Of a stretch of DNA of 64,000 nucleotides, positions 33,470-46,822 are shown piece after piece. The notes beneath the pieces are model-generated. The model did not search any database, had not been told where the DNA came from, and saw only the letters and a list, made by a program, of their open reading frames with translations. Location of the stretch: assembly GCA_002914805.1 (NCBI GenBank), contig JXTB01000024.1:581525-645524 (forward strand), read 5' to 3'. Position numbers and translations under genes: made by a program. The DNA comes from Parasponia andersonii. Lineage: Eukaryota; Streptophyta; Magnoliopsida; Rosales; Cannabaceae. Within the stretch, counting starts at the first letter, position 1. Each line of letters starts with the position of its first letter.

Positions 33470-33580
33470 ATTATCCCTATTTACTTGGGCGACAATTTGA
33501 ACAACAAATAAGAAAGGAAAATAAGGTTTTCTGCTATAATATTACATTGGGATTGACATCATCTTAGGGATATGTTCACG

Positions 33581-33840
33581 TGGTCTTAGATACAATAATC
33601 CTAAAAATATATCGTGGTTAACTTGTCGATTGGCAATATATAAAATATGCAAAACTATCTTTAAATTTCATTTTCAAATATATCTCAAGAAATTGATTCT
33701 CACTGGTAAGCAACTGCATAGCCAATATGGTCTTAGATATTATAATCCTAAAAATATATGGTGGTTAACTTGTCGATTGGCAATATCATTGTCAAATATA
33801 TATCAAGAAATTGATTGTCACTGGTAAACAACTGCATAGT
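33581..33840. repeat. Imperfect tandem duplication, period about 147 bp
   Basis: TGGTCTTAGATA starts copies at 33581 and 33728. Copy 2 lacks an internal segment of about 33 bases. Both end in AAGCAACTGCATAG or AAACAACTGCATAG. Confidence 0.8.
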
Positions 33841-34457
33841 CACACTAATATACAGTACAGTTTATTGATTAAGAGGAAGCCTTTTCTTGGCCATTTTATA
33901 TAATTATCTTTACGGGTTTTCATCCTCCAACGTTTCTGGCATTCAGTCTATTATGCTTGATGGATTTTTGTTTTATATTTATTATTATTTTGTTAAAATA
34001 TTGATGTTGCTATTCTTTTATTTTAAGAAGGTTAGTAGTCGTATTATATGTATGTTAGGATAAAAATAATTCATCATGATTAAGTCAGTTATATTAATTC
34101 GGGCATGAAAGTAATTAGTCATTGAATCACCATCCTTTAAAAAATAATAAAAAAAAAAGGTCAACAAAATACTCATAAAAAAAGTCTTCATAAACAAATA
34201 AAATCACTAAAAAGTTCGTAACAATTGCCTCAAAATGGTCCTATTCCCGCATACTTTGCATCATTATTCACGTCTTTTTTTTTTTTTCCCTCCTCCTGGG
34301 GAAACAACCGAATACCAAAAATCCGAAAATTGTCTATGCATGTTTTGTAGCCAAAGCATCAATTGATTTACTTTCTTTCGAGGGTTTCCATCATTACCTT
34401 TTCAAATTTGCACAAGATTATGCCAGTGTTCTTTTACTTATTTTATTTTATTTGTTT

Positions 34458-34458
<1 letters not shown>

Positions 34459-34502
<44 letters not shown>

Positions 34503-34516
34503 GGGGGGGGGGGGGG
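34459..34516. repeat. Long poly-T run followed by poly-G run
   Basis: About 43 Ts (34459-34501) are followed directly by 15 Gs (34502-34516). Homopolymers of this length are error-prone in sequencing, so exact lengths are uncertain. Confidence 0.75.
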
Positions 34517-35109
34517 CGCGATAAAGTTGATGTAACAAGTTGTTCTTCAAAACGAAAAAGAAAAAGATGGTTCTCTTTTACTGTTGGAATACCCAACTCT
34601 AGTAAGCTTTGGTTGGTCTCTTAATGCTTTAACATTGTTTGGAAAACATTGGTACGGGAAGAATCCAAATGTGGTATCAATTTTCTTGTCCATGGTTGAG
34701 GCAATGACGCTTGGTATAAGTTCTAAAATTTTCCTAAACTCATTTTTTTTTTTTTTATAATGGTCATCATATGCTTCAGACATAGTGATTTAAATGGTAT
34801 CTTGCATTTAAAGCAAATAAAATGTTAGGAGTGTACTTTATAAAAAAAAATAAAAAAAAAACAATTGTCAGCAGTAGTTTTGATAAATGCAAAGAAATCA
34901 GTCATTTAATTTCTATTTACGATAAAGTTAGTTACAACGTGTTTAGTGATGGATATAAAGTTAGTTAAATTGTATTTGTTGGTGGAGATAAAATTAGTAA
35001 CAACGTGTGTTTACTAAGGTATAATTTAATCTTCTTACTCCATTTGAAATATTCTTATATTTTGATACTTATCCCAACCCAAGCATACCAAATGGATTAA
35101 GTGTCTTTT

Positions 35110-35260
35110 TCACTGCCCCAAGTTGAGAGTCCTCGGAAGCATCGTGCTAACATGTGTGGTGGTTACGGCATTGATCAAATATGCCTAAAAAGAGCAGGAT
35201 TCAAGTCACTCCCAAAGCATTGGACCCTCAACTCCGATATATCGAGTAATTGTCGGTAGA
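35110..35260 (+). repeat. Weak SINE-like patch
   Basis: GTGTGGTGGTTACGGCATTG is followed about 30 bases later by AGGATTCAAGTC, near the pol III B-box consensus. No A tail or target duplication was found. Confidence 0.25.
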
Positions 35261-37020
35261 CCACACTATATCCTCGTAACTTTCTTATTTTCGAGTTACC
35301 CATTCGGGTACGAGAATAGGGTAATAATTCATGTTAACCTAATTAAATTAAATTGTGTTAGTTTTGAGTTGATACCTTTTTTCCTTGTTTAATGAAAACG
35401 CAATTTTGATAGATGTGTCATAACACATGAAACAATGTAAATGTTATTTTAATTGATTGATTTTTTTTAATTAAGTGTTACTTTATTAAAGACAATTGAG
35501 TTCATTAGTTTTGTGTTTTTCTTTTTATTTACAATAAAAATTTTTAAGAAAATATATTTTTAATGAAATGATATATTTGATCACATATTTTAATAAAAAT
35601 ATTAATTAATTATATATCGTGGTTCAAAATTGTCATCCCAAATAAAAAGGTTGCCTAAAATCATTTAGTCCACATATAACCTAATAACAAAGCCATGCAG
35701 TAACGTAGTTCTCAATTACAACCCATAAATTCTCTATTACTAAATGTTATAGATCTTAGATCATTTTATGAATGGATATCGTTTGAGGTACTAATTTTTT
35801 TACCAAAATTTTAATAACAATACATGTGACCTGTGATTTGTTATTATTTAATTAGTGATAATGTTTATTCAATTTATGGTAAATATTAATATACTAATTA
35901 GACGATGACAACTTGCATGTTACTTGTGTTAGTAAAAAATTATGACATATAATCTTATTCTCAGTGAAGGCAAATCATTTATTCAAAGACACAAGTTGAA
36001 GTTTGTACTAAGCCTACCAGTAGCATTATCTAATTTTCCGCACATGGAGTGTTTTCGAAAACACTTAATTTCGTGATGTGCCAGTGGTGCCACTGTATAT
36101 TGGTACTTATGGGATGTAGAATTCAATTTTTTCTTTTTTTGGTGGAAGTCGTATTGGATGTAGAATCCATTATCGCTAAAAGATTTTCCTTTCTAATTAA
36201 ATGAATACAAAACTCTGTATCCAAAGAAAAAAAAAAGAATACAAAACCAAGTGTCTTTTGCGTGTAAGAAAAAAAAAAGTCTTTAACTTTCATATTTTAA
36301 AATGATCAGAATTTGAGACGTGTGGTTGCTAACTAAGCTAAATATTTCACCATGTATAATTCTTTTTATTTCGTGAGTAACAAGAATGTACATAAAAATT
36401 ATATTTTTATCAGCTAACTTGTTCCTAATCCTATTATAAATAGATAATCCACGATTATTTGAGTAAACGGGATAGAATGAGTAAATATTCTAAAACCTGA
36501 ATTAGCTATTAGTGCAAAGATACCTACACTGATTAGTAATATAGTTAAAGCACATATAAATAAACATATAATATACTATTATGAGTCCTCTTTAATGCAT
36601 TTATGCTAAAAAGGGACGTGCTAAATTTAAATTTACCATGATTAGCATGCACTTCGTAGATCTGTTAAAAACAATGCTACTTATATTTTTAAGTATTATT
36701 TTTATTTACAAATATGTCGTTTTTATTATGAAATCTTCTTGTTTTATTGTTTAATTATTAATCATAAAATTTTCATTGCACTCATAAAGTGCGTAAATAA
36801 TGTTATTTGTTTTATGAAATACGGGACTAACTTAGTAGTAAATTAGAGCTCTAATTTATAAAAATTCGTGAGGACAAATTTGTAAATAAAATTAAAATAA
36901 AAGAAAAATAACACAAAAAAAGTTTAAAGAATCAACTTTAGCCACATTGTGAAATATATACACATTTTATCTTTCCAAATAATGGTAGTATGGTAAATTT
37001 TAACCATACCATAATGATAA

Positions 37021-37100
37021 TATTGTAAATTCAAATATTTGCTAATAGCAATATTGTAAATTTAAATACGTGCTACAATGACAATATTGTAAATTTACAC
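37021..37100. repeat. Short tandem repeat of 31-33 bp
   Basis: The core TATTGTAAATTNAAATA recurs at 37021, 37052 and 37085. It lies next to an AT-rich patch ending TTGGATATGCTCTAA that resembles a MITE terminus. Confidence 0.6.
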
Positions 37101-37294
37101 ACATATATTAAAATTTAACATATGCGATTTTTTATGTTATATTTAACACATGCTAAAAATTATGTTAAATATGAAATACCATTGGAGGCATATTTTTTGA
37201 ACAATATTAAATATAACATTAGCATATATTATAGCACTCTCATTGGATATGCTCTAATATTTATATTATTGAAAGACTACTATTTTTTCTCTTA

Positions 37295-37435
37295 ATTTTT
37301 TTTTTCAAACTTTTATAGAAATTATTTATAGGTACCCACCTATTTGTGGAGAGAATACCTAAATATGTCCCATTAGGTACTTGCCTACTCATGCGGGGAT
37401 TGAACCAATGCTGCCTCCTTTTACGAGGGAAAGGG
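37295..37435 (-). repeat. SINE-like fragment
   Basis: On the minus strand there is a B-box-like TTGGTTCAATCCCC, then a body of about 100 bases ending in a 10-base A run (complement of 37296-37305). No A box is clear upstream, so it may be 5'-truncated. Confidence 0.35.
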
Positions 37436-37492
37436 ACGTGTACAAATATAAATTTTTCCCACGCACATAAGGGTTAAGGGGTGGAATAATTA

Positions 37493-38035
37493 TACCCACT
37501 CAATTACCATCATCCTTAAAATGTACAATAATTATCAATTGGGAAAACAGTTAAATACAAAAAAAGAAAAGGTTAACTCATACATTATACGAAAAAGAAA
37601 ATGTCTCTCATATAATTTGACCAATTTTATTGTCCAAAGTTTTAAAAATACCCAACATTATTAACACTATAGATGTAGTCAAGAAAATTAGTCCCTCAAA
37701 TAATAATAAGGAAAAATTAAACAAAAGGAAAACGAAAAAAAAAAACAGTCAAATGTACAATAGCAAGGAGACCATACCCATTCACTTGCCATATCATCCT
37801 TAAAATGTACAATAGTTATCAACTGGGAAAAATAGTCAAATAGTTAAAAAAAAGTCACTCATACATCATAAGAAAAATAAAATGCATCTCATAATTTGAC
37901 CAAATTTATTTTCTAAAATTTTAGAAATACCCAACAGTATTAACACTATAGATGTAGTCCAAAAAATTAGTCCCTTAAATAATAATAAGGCAAAATTAAA
38001 CAAAAAAAAAATGAAGAAAAAACAATTACTTTGAT
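37493..38035. repeat. 284-bp tandem duplication
   Basis: Shared landmarks include ATCATCCTTAAAATGTACAA (37509 and 37793) and AACACTATAGATGTAGTC (near 37662 and 37942). Copies are about 85-90% alike by eye, with A-run length changes. Confidence 0.85.
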
Positions 38036-39700
38036 TGTTTTATGCTGTTTTCATTATTTATTTGCTTTAGTTTGAGGAGAATAAGTTATTAATTTGCTAA
38101 AGGAGTATATTTTGTTTCTTTTCTAAATTGTACTAACTAATTATATAGTGAAAAAAATATTTATCTACCAGGTGGTTTAGTTAGACATCTAATTATATAT
38201 ATATATTTATACTTAATAGATATATTTATCTACTTATTTCAATTAATGTATAAAATATATTTGAGTATATAAATTTTTATATTTGATATATAATATTTTA
38301 TACATAATATATAAATATATACACTATAATATTTAAAAAATAGATATTTATTTAAATTGATCCTAAAATTCAGTTATTTATTAAAACTCGTATATGGTAG
38401 GGAGTAAATACCAATTGAACGTTACTTAACTGTTGGCTTAAAAAGACATAAAAATAAAAAAGAAAAAGAAAAAGAAAAGTTGATTGCACAGGACATGACA
38501 AAATATATTTCGAATGATTCTCAGCGGGCCCTACGGTCCCACTACTCAAATCCGCAAAAAGAGATCATCTTGTACACCAAGCTTTTGATAACTTTCCACG
38601 TGTCGTAAAATGAATGGCTTAACCAAAATATCTTATTATTCAATTCAAGTCTTATTCTAATGTCCACGGCCCCATCATCACCAACCATCGTTGAGGAGCA
38701 CGTACTCCTTAGCAGCACAACAGCAAATAACAGCCACCTCATTCAAAAGCATAGTCCAAAATACCAATTTACGGATGGGACCCACTAGGTTTAACATTCG
38801 ACAAAGGATCTGGCGGTTGAGATAGGATCAATTAAGTAACACTGTTTTCCTCTCGCTAGCGTCTTTATCACTCGATCATGGCCCTACACGTGTAACTCAA
38901 AAATCTGAACGATCAGTTTGCTTCTCACACCTACTCATTCTGCACGCGCTCCACCTGCCAGACTATAAGAAAATTAGACACGTACTTGATATATTTAGAA
39001 AATAAGCCTCTTTGTTTCCTTATACTAAAAATAGACCCATTGACCATTGTCCTTCTTTTACTTTTATATTTTTGAAAATCTAAACACTCTAGTTTCTTTT
39101 GGTAAAAAAAAAAGGACTTTATTATAATGTAACGTAATAATGCACGAGAATTTATTACAAATCTTCTAACTTGGATAAAAAGTAGACCTTAAGATTTGTT
39201 TTAGCTTTTTTTAGGTCATATATTCATCAATATTACTGTTCATGCATCAGAATTACCATTTTTCCTAAAAAAAAAATACAAGTTGTCATTTGAAATATAT
39301 ATGTACGTGAAATTACATCAAATACAACTTCTACCACTTTATACATGTTAAAATAGATCAATAAGGCCAGAGAAATATAGGAGTGTAGATTCGTAAGTAT
39401 ATGACAGAATTTTAAGTTTTTTTTTTTGACCAAATTATTATATAATACATAATGTCAGCATATTTTGCGGGTTTTCTCCAATTAGAGTGTTTATTTCTCC
39501 AAAAAATATTTTAAAAAAAAATGAAATTGAGGAATTATTTTGACCTAAAATTCCGGCGCGCAATCAAGCGCGTGAGCAGAAGTACTCATCACGACTCATC
39601 TTTAAATTTCATTTTTTTTTTTTTTTTTTTTTTTTCGGGAAGTATTGATTTTAATCGTTTAATATTAAATATTTTCATTTATTCTGGGAAGGTGGGCAGT

Positions 39701-39856
39701 GCCCTGGTGCGTTAATCTCCGACTATGCTGACCACAATAAGTTCCGTCAGACTTTGACAAAAGACCCCTTTCCTTTCAAAACCTTCCAAGTAGCCCCCCT
39801 TCTCTCTCTCTCTTCCACTCTCTCAACTCAGCTCTCTCTCTCGCCGCCCGCGAAGA
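39701..39856 (+). promoter_or_regulatory. MTP11 proximal promoter and 5' leader
   Basis: The CT-rich stretch from about 39800 to 39845 directly precedes the start codon and is typical of a plant 5' leader. A clear TATA box was not found. Confidence 0.4.
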
Positions 39857-41907
39857 ATGGCGGAGCCGGTGAATCTCGGCCACGAAGAGGAGCTTTCCCT
39901 CTTGCAACAGCCCAGCAATGGCGACCGCTCATGGCGTCTCAACTTCGAGAGCATCCAGTTATCCTCCGAGCACAAAGAGAAGAAACCTCCCCGTGGCATC
40001 CATGACTGCTATGGAGTTTTGGGTATCTTTCAAAATTTTATATTTTGATGTTTATTCGAGTATTTGAGTTAATTTGTGAATGGTCTTCGGTCTAACTCGG
40101 TTTTGGTATCTGGGTTTTTTTTTTGTTTTGTTTTTATTTATCTTTTGTGGAAATGATTTGTTATGTGATTTGGTCTTCTGAGAATTTTTCTTCTTATGGG
40201 TTCATATTTTTTTTTCCTTATTATACTGTTCAGGTTATTTTATTATTGTGTGTTTGTCTTAATATGCTTCTGGTTTTATTTTATTAGGTTGTGGTTCTAT
40301 ATCTTTTTGCTTTATTGATTTTTCTATGAAAGTCAAAGTATTCTAAAATTGTGCATGAAACAATGGTTAGCAAGGTTCGTTTTGCTTTGCCATTTATATG
40401 ATTTTGTTATTATTGTTATTATGGTTGTGAAGGAATTTTTATAGGTCTTTACAACTCACTGCATAGTAGTGATTATTAAGTGTAATATGCTTATTATTAC
40501 TACAAGAATTTACAGTGGAGGAGTAGTGATTTGCTTAAGTTGGTTGTTCTTGTTTTGGTTTTTTCTTTTTTTTTTTTCCCTTCCGAATTTCTGGGGGGTG
40601 ATTTCGTTTCTTGAGAGGTATTCCATAAATGGGGCTTTCAGAATTTTCGAGCTTTTTGCTTTTTGTTTCTTCTTGCTAGTAAGACATGAATTTACTTTCT
40701 TTAACTTCTTTTGGGTTTTCAAAAGAGATTGTTGTTATGTTTATATGTCATAGTCATTTCTGATTTTGGGTGTATTGTGTATGATTGCCGTCTTAATAAG
40801 CTTAAGTGTTACTGCGGTACTACCCACGTGACTACGTTAGGACTTTGGTTGCCCCAGAACTTAAAGATATTATGGTTTAGGATGATTAAGGGTTTATGCA
40901 AGTGCAAGTCCATTACACTGTTAAATTTGACAAGTTACGTAGCTGAGCATTTTCAGTGCTGATCAGATGATGTGATGATTAGAGTTATATAACATTTTCT
41001 GCTTTTCTTATATGTTGCATTTAATTTGTGTCCTCACATTGCTTTCTGGTGTGAATTGATATCATGTTTTACCAAGTAGCCCCACTGTAGTAGTTAGTAG
41101 ACTACTAGTCTAAGACTAAGATAAGAGTCTAGGAGGGGAATATATTCCCTTGCTTTTTTCTATATTCTTCTTTTATATGATGCTTGAAGAGAAAAAAGGG
41201 TGTAAAAGCAGTGTGCATATTTTCAGCCGAAACAATACAAGCTGCGTTTTCTGAGCTCTTGGTTCGATATTTGTTTTGTTCGTTTGATGGCTACAGGTCC
41301 AGAAGATAATGTCGCTGAGTACTATCAGCAGCAGGTGGAAATGCTTGAGGGGTTTAATGAGATGGATGCCTTAGCAGAGCGTGGTTTTATTCCTGGAATG
41401 TCAAAGGTTTTTATTAAATTCTGCTTCCTGTCCCTCTATGAAAGTAAGATTACGGCACGGAAATTCCTGAATTCAAATGATGCCTTGTGGTTGCAGGAAG
41501 AGCAAGAAAAGTTGGCCAAAAGTGAGACATTTGCCATCAGAATTTCAAATGTTGCAAACATGGTTCTCTTTGCGGCAAAAGTATATGCATCTGTCAGAAG
41601 TGGTTCCTTGGCGATCATTGCATCCACGTTGGACTCACTTCTTGACCTCTTGTCTGGCTTCATCCTTTGGTTTACTGCTTTCTCCATGCAAACACCCAAC
41701 CCATATCAATACCCTATTGGAAAGAGGCGTATGCAGCCATTGGTAAGTTCTCCTGTGGTCATTCTTGGTGTCAGTTGTAGTCATAAATCTCAACTTACTT
41801 TTGATAAGTCATAGATGCAAAGGGTGATAGAGAACATTTGTCCGTTTAGGCACGTGTCCAACTTGTCGTATGGCAGTACTGTCACCCGCTGTGTGTAACT
41901 CATTTCT

Positions 41908-41948
<41 letters not shown>

Positions 41949-43579
41949 AAATTATCAGTTTGTGTTAGGATTACTTAATTTTAACGTTGGTTACTCGAGT
42001 GATTATTTTGCAATTCTAATGATTAAATTGTTTATTTTCTAATTCAATTTGCTCAGATTTTACAAACTTTGTATATGAACCTGGATTGTTGGCTGCTGCA
42101 ACAGTAGATCTAGAATGATGTTATTGTAAAAGGTTTGATTAGACGATACAATTGAACATGAGGATATTTGACCTCTCAGATAATGAACATCTTCCAAAAG
42201 CTAACTTTATTGGTTATACAGGGTATCCTTGTGTTTGCCTCTGTCATGGCAACTCTGGGACTGCAGATCATCTTGGAGTCAGTGCGCACCCTGTCATCTG
42301 ATGTAAGTTGATGTTACAGAATATTCAGCACATCAAAATCCCCAAGTCGTAGATTACTCTCTCCTTTTCTTTTTTTATTGGAAGTTGCTAACTCAATCTA
42401 TGAGTTTTGCTTTCAACTAACCTGTAGTTGTGTGTTCTCATTTTAATTGCTTTTGCTAGGAGGCTGAGTTCAGCTTGACCAAAGAGCAAGAGCGATGGGT
42501 TGTTGGTATTATGCTTATGGTGACTCTGGTGAAACTACTCCTGATGATTTACTGCCGATCTTTCACTAATGAAATTGTTAAAGCCTATGCTCAGGATCAC
42601 TTCTTTGATGTTATCACCAACGTAATTGGCCTCATTGCTGCACTCCTTGCTAATTATATTGCTGACTGGATGGACCCTGTTGGAGCTATTATTGTGAGTG
42701 AATCTCTCTCTCTTTCTCTCTCTGTCTCCCTCTCTCTCCCTCTCTCTCTCTACATATATATATACACACACACACATATTTATTTATATAATCAAATATA
42801 ATGTACAAACACACACACACGCACACGCACACGCACACACACATATGTATAAAGAAAAACCCAATTTATTATTGAGGATTCGACTCCAGTAGCAACATTA
42901 AGGTGCACTCTTAAGACTTTTGGTGTTGAGTGCACTTGCATCAATGATGTTTGAGATTTCTTTATACAATAGACTTGGAGGTTACAATGAAAAAGGTTTT
43001 TGAGAGTTGCAAATTCTACATGCTGCATAGAAAATTTGTGTTTTTAGGACTTACCAAAAACAACAAAAAAAGGTTTTCATTCATGTATTTCATTATGTGG
43101 TCTTCCCATTCATATTTACATTTTGAATGGGGATACATGTTGATGTAGACTACAAAGGTTAGTGGGATTTGTCAAATGCTGGTTAATGTTGTCATACTCG
43201 GTACTTACATGTAACCTTTGACTTGCTGCAGTTGGCCTTGTACACCATCCGAACATGGTCAATGACTGTACTGGAAAATGTCAACTCCCTTGTTGGAAGA
43301 TCAGCTGCTCCTGAATATCTACAGAAACTCACTTACCTCTGTTGGAACCACCACAAGGCCATACGGCACATTGATACGGTCAGGGCTTACACCTTTGGGT
43401 CTCACTACTTTGTTGAGGTTGACATTGTGCTACCTGCAGACATGCCCTTACAAGAGGCTCACGACATCGGTGAATCCTTACAGGAGAAACTTGAACTGTT
43501 GCCTGAAATCGAGCGTGCCTTTGTTCATTTAGATTATGAGTTCTCACACAAGCCAGAGCATGCCCAGTCTCACTCTTAA
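39857..43579 (+). CDS. MTP11: Mn2+ transporter of the cation diffusion facilitator family (MTP11 type), 6 exons
   Basis: The gene encodes a 394-aa group 9 (Mn-type) CDF protein. In Arabidopsis MTP11 acts in Golgi/prevacuolar compartments for manganese tolerance. Exons: 39857-40022, 41297-41406, 41497-41742, 42222-42302, 42460-42693, 43232-43579. All introns are GT-AG and the phases close to 1185 bases. Both signature metal-site motifs are intact: D138-S-L-L-D142 in TM2 and D247-H-F-F-D251 in TM5. The soluble C-terminal domain follows ([16 protein letters not shown]), and the end reads KPEHAQSHS. The length and the two ends match Arabidopsis MTP11 (also 394 aa as I recall), which separates it from MTP8-10. 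Introns 3 and 5 carry TC, TA and CA microsatellites. No lesion is seen. Confidence 0.97.
42697..42845. repeat. Compound TC/TA/CA microsatellite in MTP11 intron 5
   Basis: The TC-rich run at 42704-42750 is followed by TA and CA runs and then GC-AC alternation up to 42842. It begins only about 10 bases after the exon 5 donor. Confidence 0.85.
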
Positions 43580-45161
43580 TATCAGTAGTGAAACCAGTTG
43601 TTTTTTACTTAGATTGTTACGTTCTTTTATCTCGCCCGAGCAGCAAATTCTTGCTCCAATGTAGTATGGATGGAATGGAATTGATGAATCTAGACGCAAC
43701 TTTGGAATCAATCTAAAAGTTGAGCCTTGTGTATCTTTGTTCATTTTCTGGCTAGCCCCTCACTTAACCCCTTCAGTTCGTCCAAAGCTCACTTTACAAT
43801 GAAGTGTGAAGAATGTGAAGCAATTTCCTTGTACCAATACTAAAGCTATAATGTAGTTTCAATTTAAAACGAGCAATTCTATTCTACAAATCTAGTTATT
43901 CTATTCTACAAATTTAGAAATAACTTTCATGTAGAAAGTTAATGGGATAAAACCTGTTTCCGGATGTGTAAAATATGATTCGGATCTTACATTTTTTATT
44001 TAAGGTTTGTGAGCCAAGTCCCTGTTTAGAACTTGGATTTTTCTTAGAGAGAAAAAAAATTATAAGAAATTCTATTTTTTCAAACAAAAATCAGGGATAA
44101 TTTTTTATTTTTTTGGAAAAAACTAAGGTTAGATTTGAGTACTTAGAATTTTGACAAATTTATTATAAAAGAGAGAAGCTTCAAAAGAGAGTTCTATGAA
44201 ATTTTAGGAAAATATTTTCTTTTTTCTTTTTTTTTTTTGACTTTTCCCTCACAAATTTTTATTTTTATTATTTTTTTTTCCAAAAATTCAGGCCTAAAGC
44301 TTCCTGAATTCTTCAATTAGTAAGCACTTGGTCCTTGAACTACATTAATGCCGAAAAAGGTGTATGAATTAAGTAATTAGTGATAATAATATTTTTTTGT
44401 TAAAACTGTTAAATATTGGATGAAGAAAAGGCATGTAATATGCCATTAAAAAAAAAAAAAACGTCTCTTCTTTCAAATTTGCAGGCATATTTTTAGGATG
44501 TGAGAATTTCTCTTATTTCTTTATGAAAGTCTTCAATTTTAACCAAAAAATATGTTATTGTCACCAATTAGTTAATTCAATAACCCTTTTGAACATTTAT
44601 TTAGTACAAGGACTAAATAATCACTGCATAAGAAATTAGTGCCACAAATCCTTTTATTCATATGACGACCTTTCATGAGTCTAGTTTAGTTTAATTAGAC
44701 TTGAGTAATATTTTCTCAACTACCGTGATAGTTGACGCAATTGTATTTGTATATGATTGCAAGCTTATTTACATATAAACATAACTATATAAGTCATGTT
44801 ATTAAACGAAGGAGAGTTTGAAAGAGAAATTGTGATATAACGTAACCAAAATGATATCTAATACAATATTAATTCAAACTTCATAGTATAATCATTCAGA
44901 ATATATATACATATATAGAAGAGGTTGCCAATCCCGTAAGTATTTTCTTTTTACCTATTCATATGTAATTTTTTTAGTCGTTAGATTATTGATTTAACAG
45001 TTATCATAGTTTGAGTAATTGAAAAAAATAATAATCAAAATAAATATCCATTATTTAGTATTTTCTTTCACCTTCTTTTACCATAAAAAGATATGTATAA
45101 CTACTTTTAATTGACCAAAATAATACTTATAGATAGGTAAAAAAAAATAACTACTAGACTA

Positions 45162-45218
<57 letters not shown>

Positions 45219-46822
45219 GGCTGAATTCGATAAAACATAAATTCGATAAAACAAAAACATAGGACAACTATCTTAAATATATTCCTTGTAGGTTTTTTTT
45301 CCCCTTAAATGCAACATTCCATTCTTTAAAACTACATTTTCACATCTTTAACATTCATTTTTAAAAAATATTTTAATTGATGAAAACATACTCTTCTTTT
45401 AGGTGTATTGAAACAAAAAATATTTCTTTATAACTTATAGATCAGTGGAAATCTACTCTATTTTTTTTAAAATTGCAAATTATTTGATAGCAAAATTTTT
45501 TTAATTTTGAATTAAATTTGGAAATAATTTATGTTTTGACACTAATAAGAGTGAAATTTTCATGAATTATAACTTTACTTAAAATTAAATTTTACAGGAA
45601 TGAAATTAAAATTTTATGTTAAATCTCAAAGATGAAATATAAAACATATTTCCAATATCATTTTTTGGAAAAAGAATGGGACAGGAGATTAGGAGAAAAA
45701 ATATATAAAACAAAGGCAGAAACTCCTGTTTGGGATTGTATTTTACAATTCTCGATTCTAGTTATGAATGTCAGGAAATTATTATTTCCTATTAGTACAC
45801 ATATCTAATTTAATTTTATTGTTGTTGTCATATTATTTCATGTAGATCCTACATAGTAATCTAATTGAGCTAGGTGAAGAATATCTATCTGGATATAAAT
45901 TTTTGATGTAGATACGCGGTTAGGCGACCTAATTAGAGGTTGATAGATATCCTAACTTAATCGTATATAAATTAAGTTATTTGGCTATGGTCTCCATGTC
46001 AATTCTTATTCGTATGCTCTTCTCTCTTTACCATCATAAAAGGGAGAGAAATCTATTGAGCACACATTGAGTGCTTTGACTGTGGAAGATCTCTAACCTC
46101 AGACCATAGATCATATTGTGCTTCCGTGTTCGTGATCAAGTCCTTAACCACTTTTCTCTATGGACTCAGATAATCTCAACAATATCATTCCTAATAATTT
46201 AACATGAACGATCTTAGGATTATATTATGTTAATTTTAATCCATATTTATGTTTAACAATGAAATCATTTTGGTGTTTAATAAACTTGTTTTATGTCACA
46301 TAATTTTATAACATGCTTACCAAAAAGCAGCTTCTTTTGGATGTAAATTATTTTGTGAAAGTTTAAAAAGTAATTGCCATAAAATACAATTATTTTCAGA
46401 GTTAATTTGAGAAGCGAACAAATCAACATTTGTATATTAATGAGTTTCCATTTGTATATTAATGAGTTTTTGTGCCCGTACTTTTATTACAGATTAGATA
46501 TAGAGTATAGTAACTTGGTAATAAAATATTTATTATATTATTTACAATAGTTTGTAATATTTAACAATAGTATAATATTTGTTTAAAGTGTAATAAAATA
46601 GCTTTTTTTTGTTGCTACAATTACGGGGAAAAAAATAGAATGAAAGAACTAAAATTAAATTAAATTATAAATTAGAGAAGAAGGAAAATAATAATTTTTT
46701 TGTTGTTAAGGTATGAAGTATTTATTGATAAGTATAAATAAATTAGGTACTTGATTAATTTTCGCTTCTTCGATGCTTTAGTTGATGTTCTTTCTGATCT
46801 AAAAGTGAAGATATATATCATT
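43580..46822. other. Intergenic region after MTP11
   Basis: The first few hundred bases should be the MTP11 3' UTR. A TA microsatellite of about 55 bases lies at 45162-45216. The segment at about 45830-46200 (TACGCGGTTAGGCGACC..., GACTCAGATAATCTC) is richer in G+C and looks transposon-derived, possibly a solo LTR, but no ends were established. No gene is visible. Confidence 0.5.

Larger units (their letters stand above)
33475..39700. other. Intergenic region between the gypsy element and MTP11
   Basis: The stretch is strongly AT-rich with no supported gene. A 78-codon minus-strand frame at 34547-34783 is not recognised. It holds several local repeats listed separately. A G+C-richer part at about 38520-38980, including CACGTGT motifs, may be distal MTP11 regulatory sequence. 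Confidence 0.5.

Noticed and set aside
41284..41814. 176-codon continuous frame with retained introns
   Set aside because: It reads through two MTP11 introns; the spliced model matches the family end to end.
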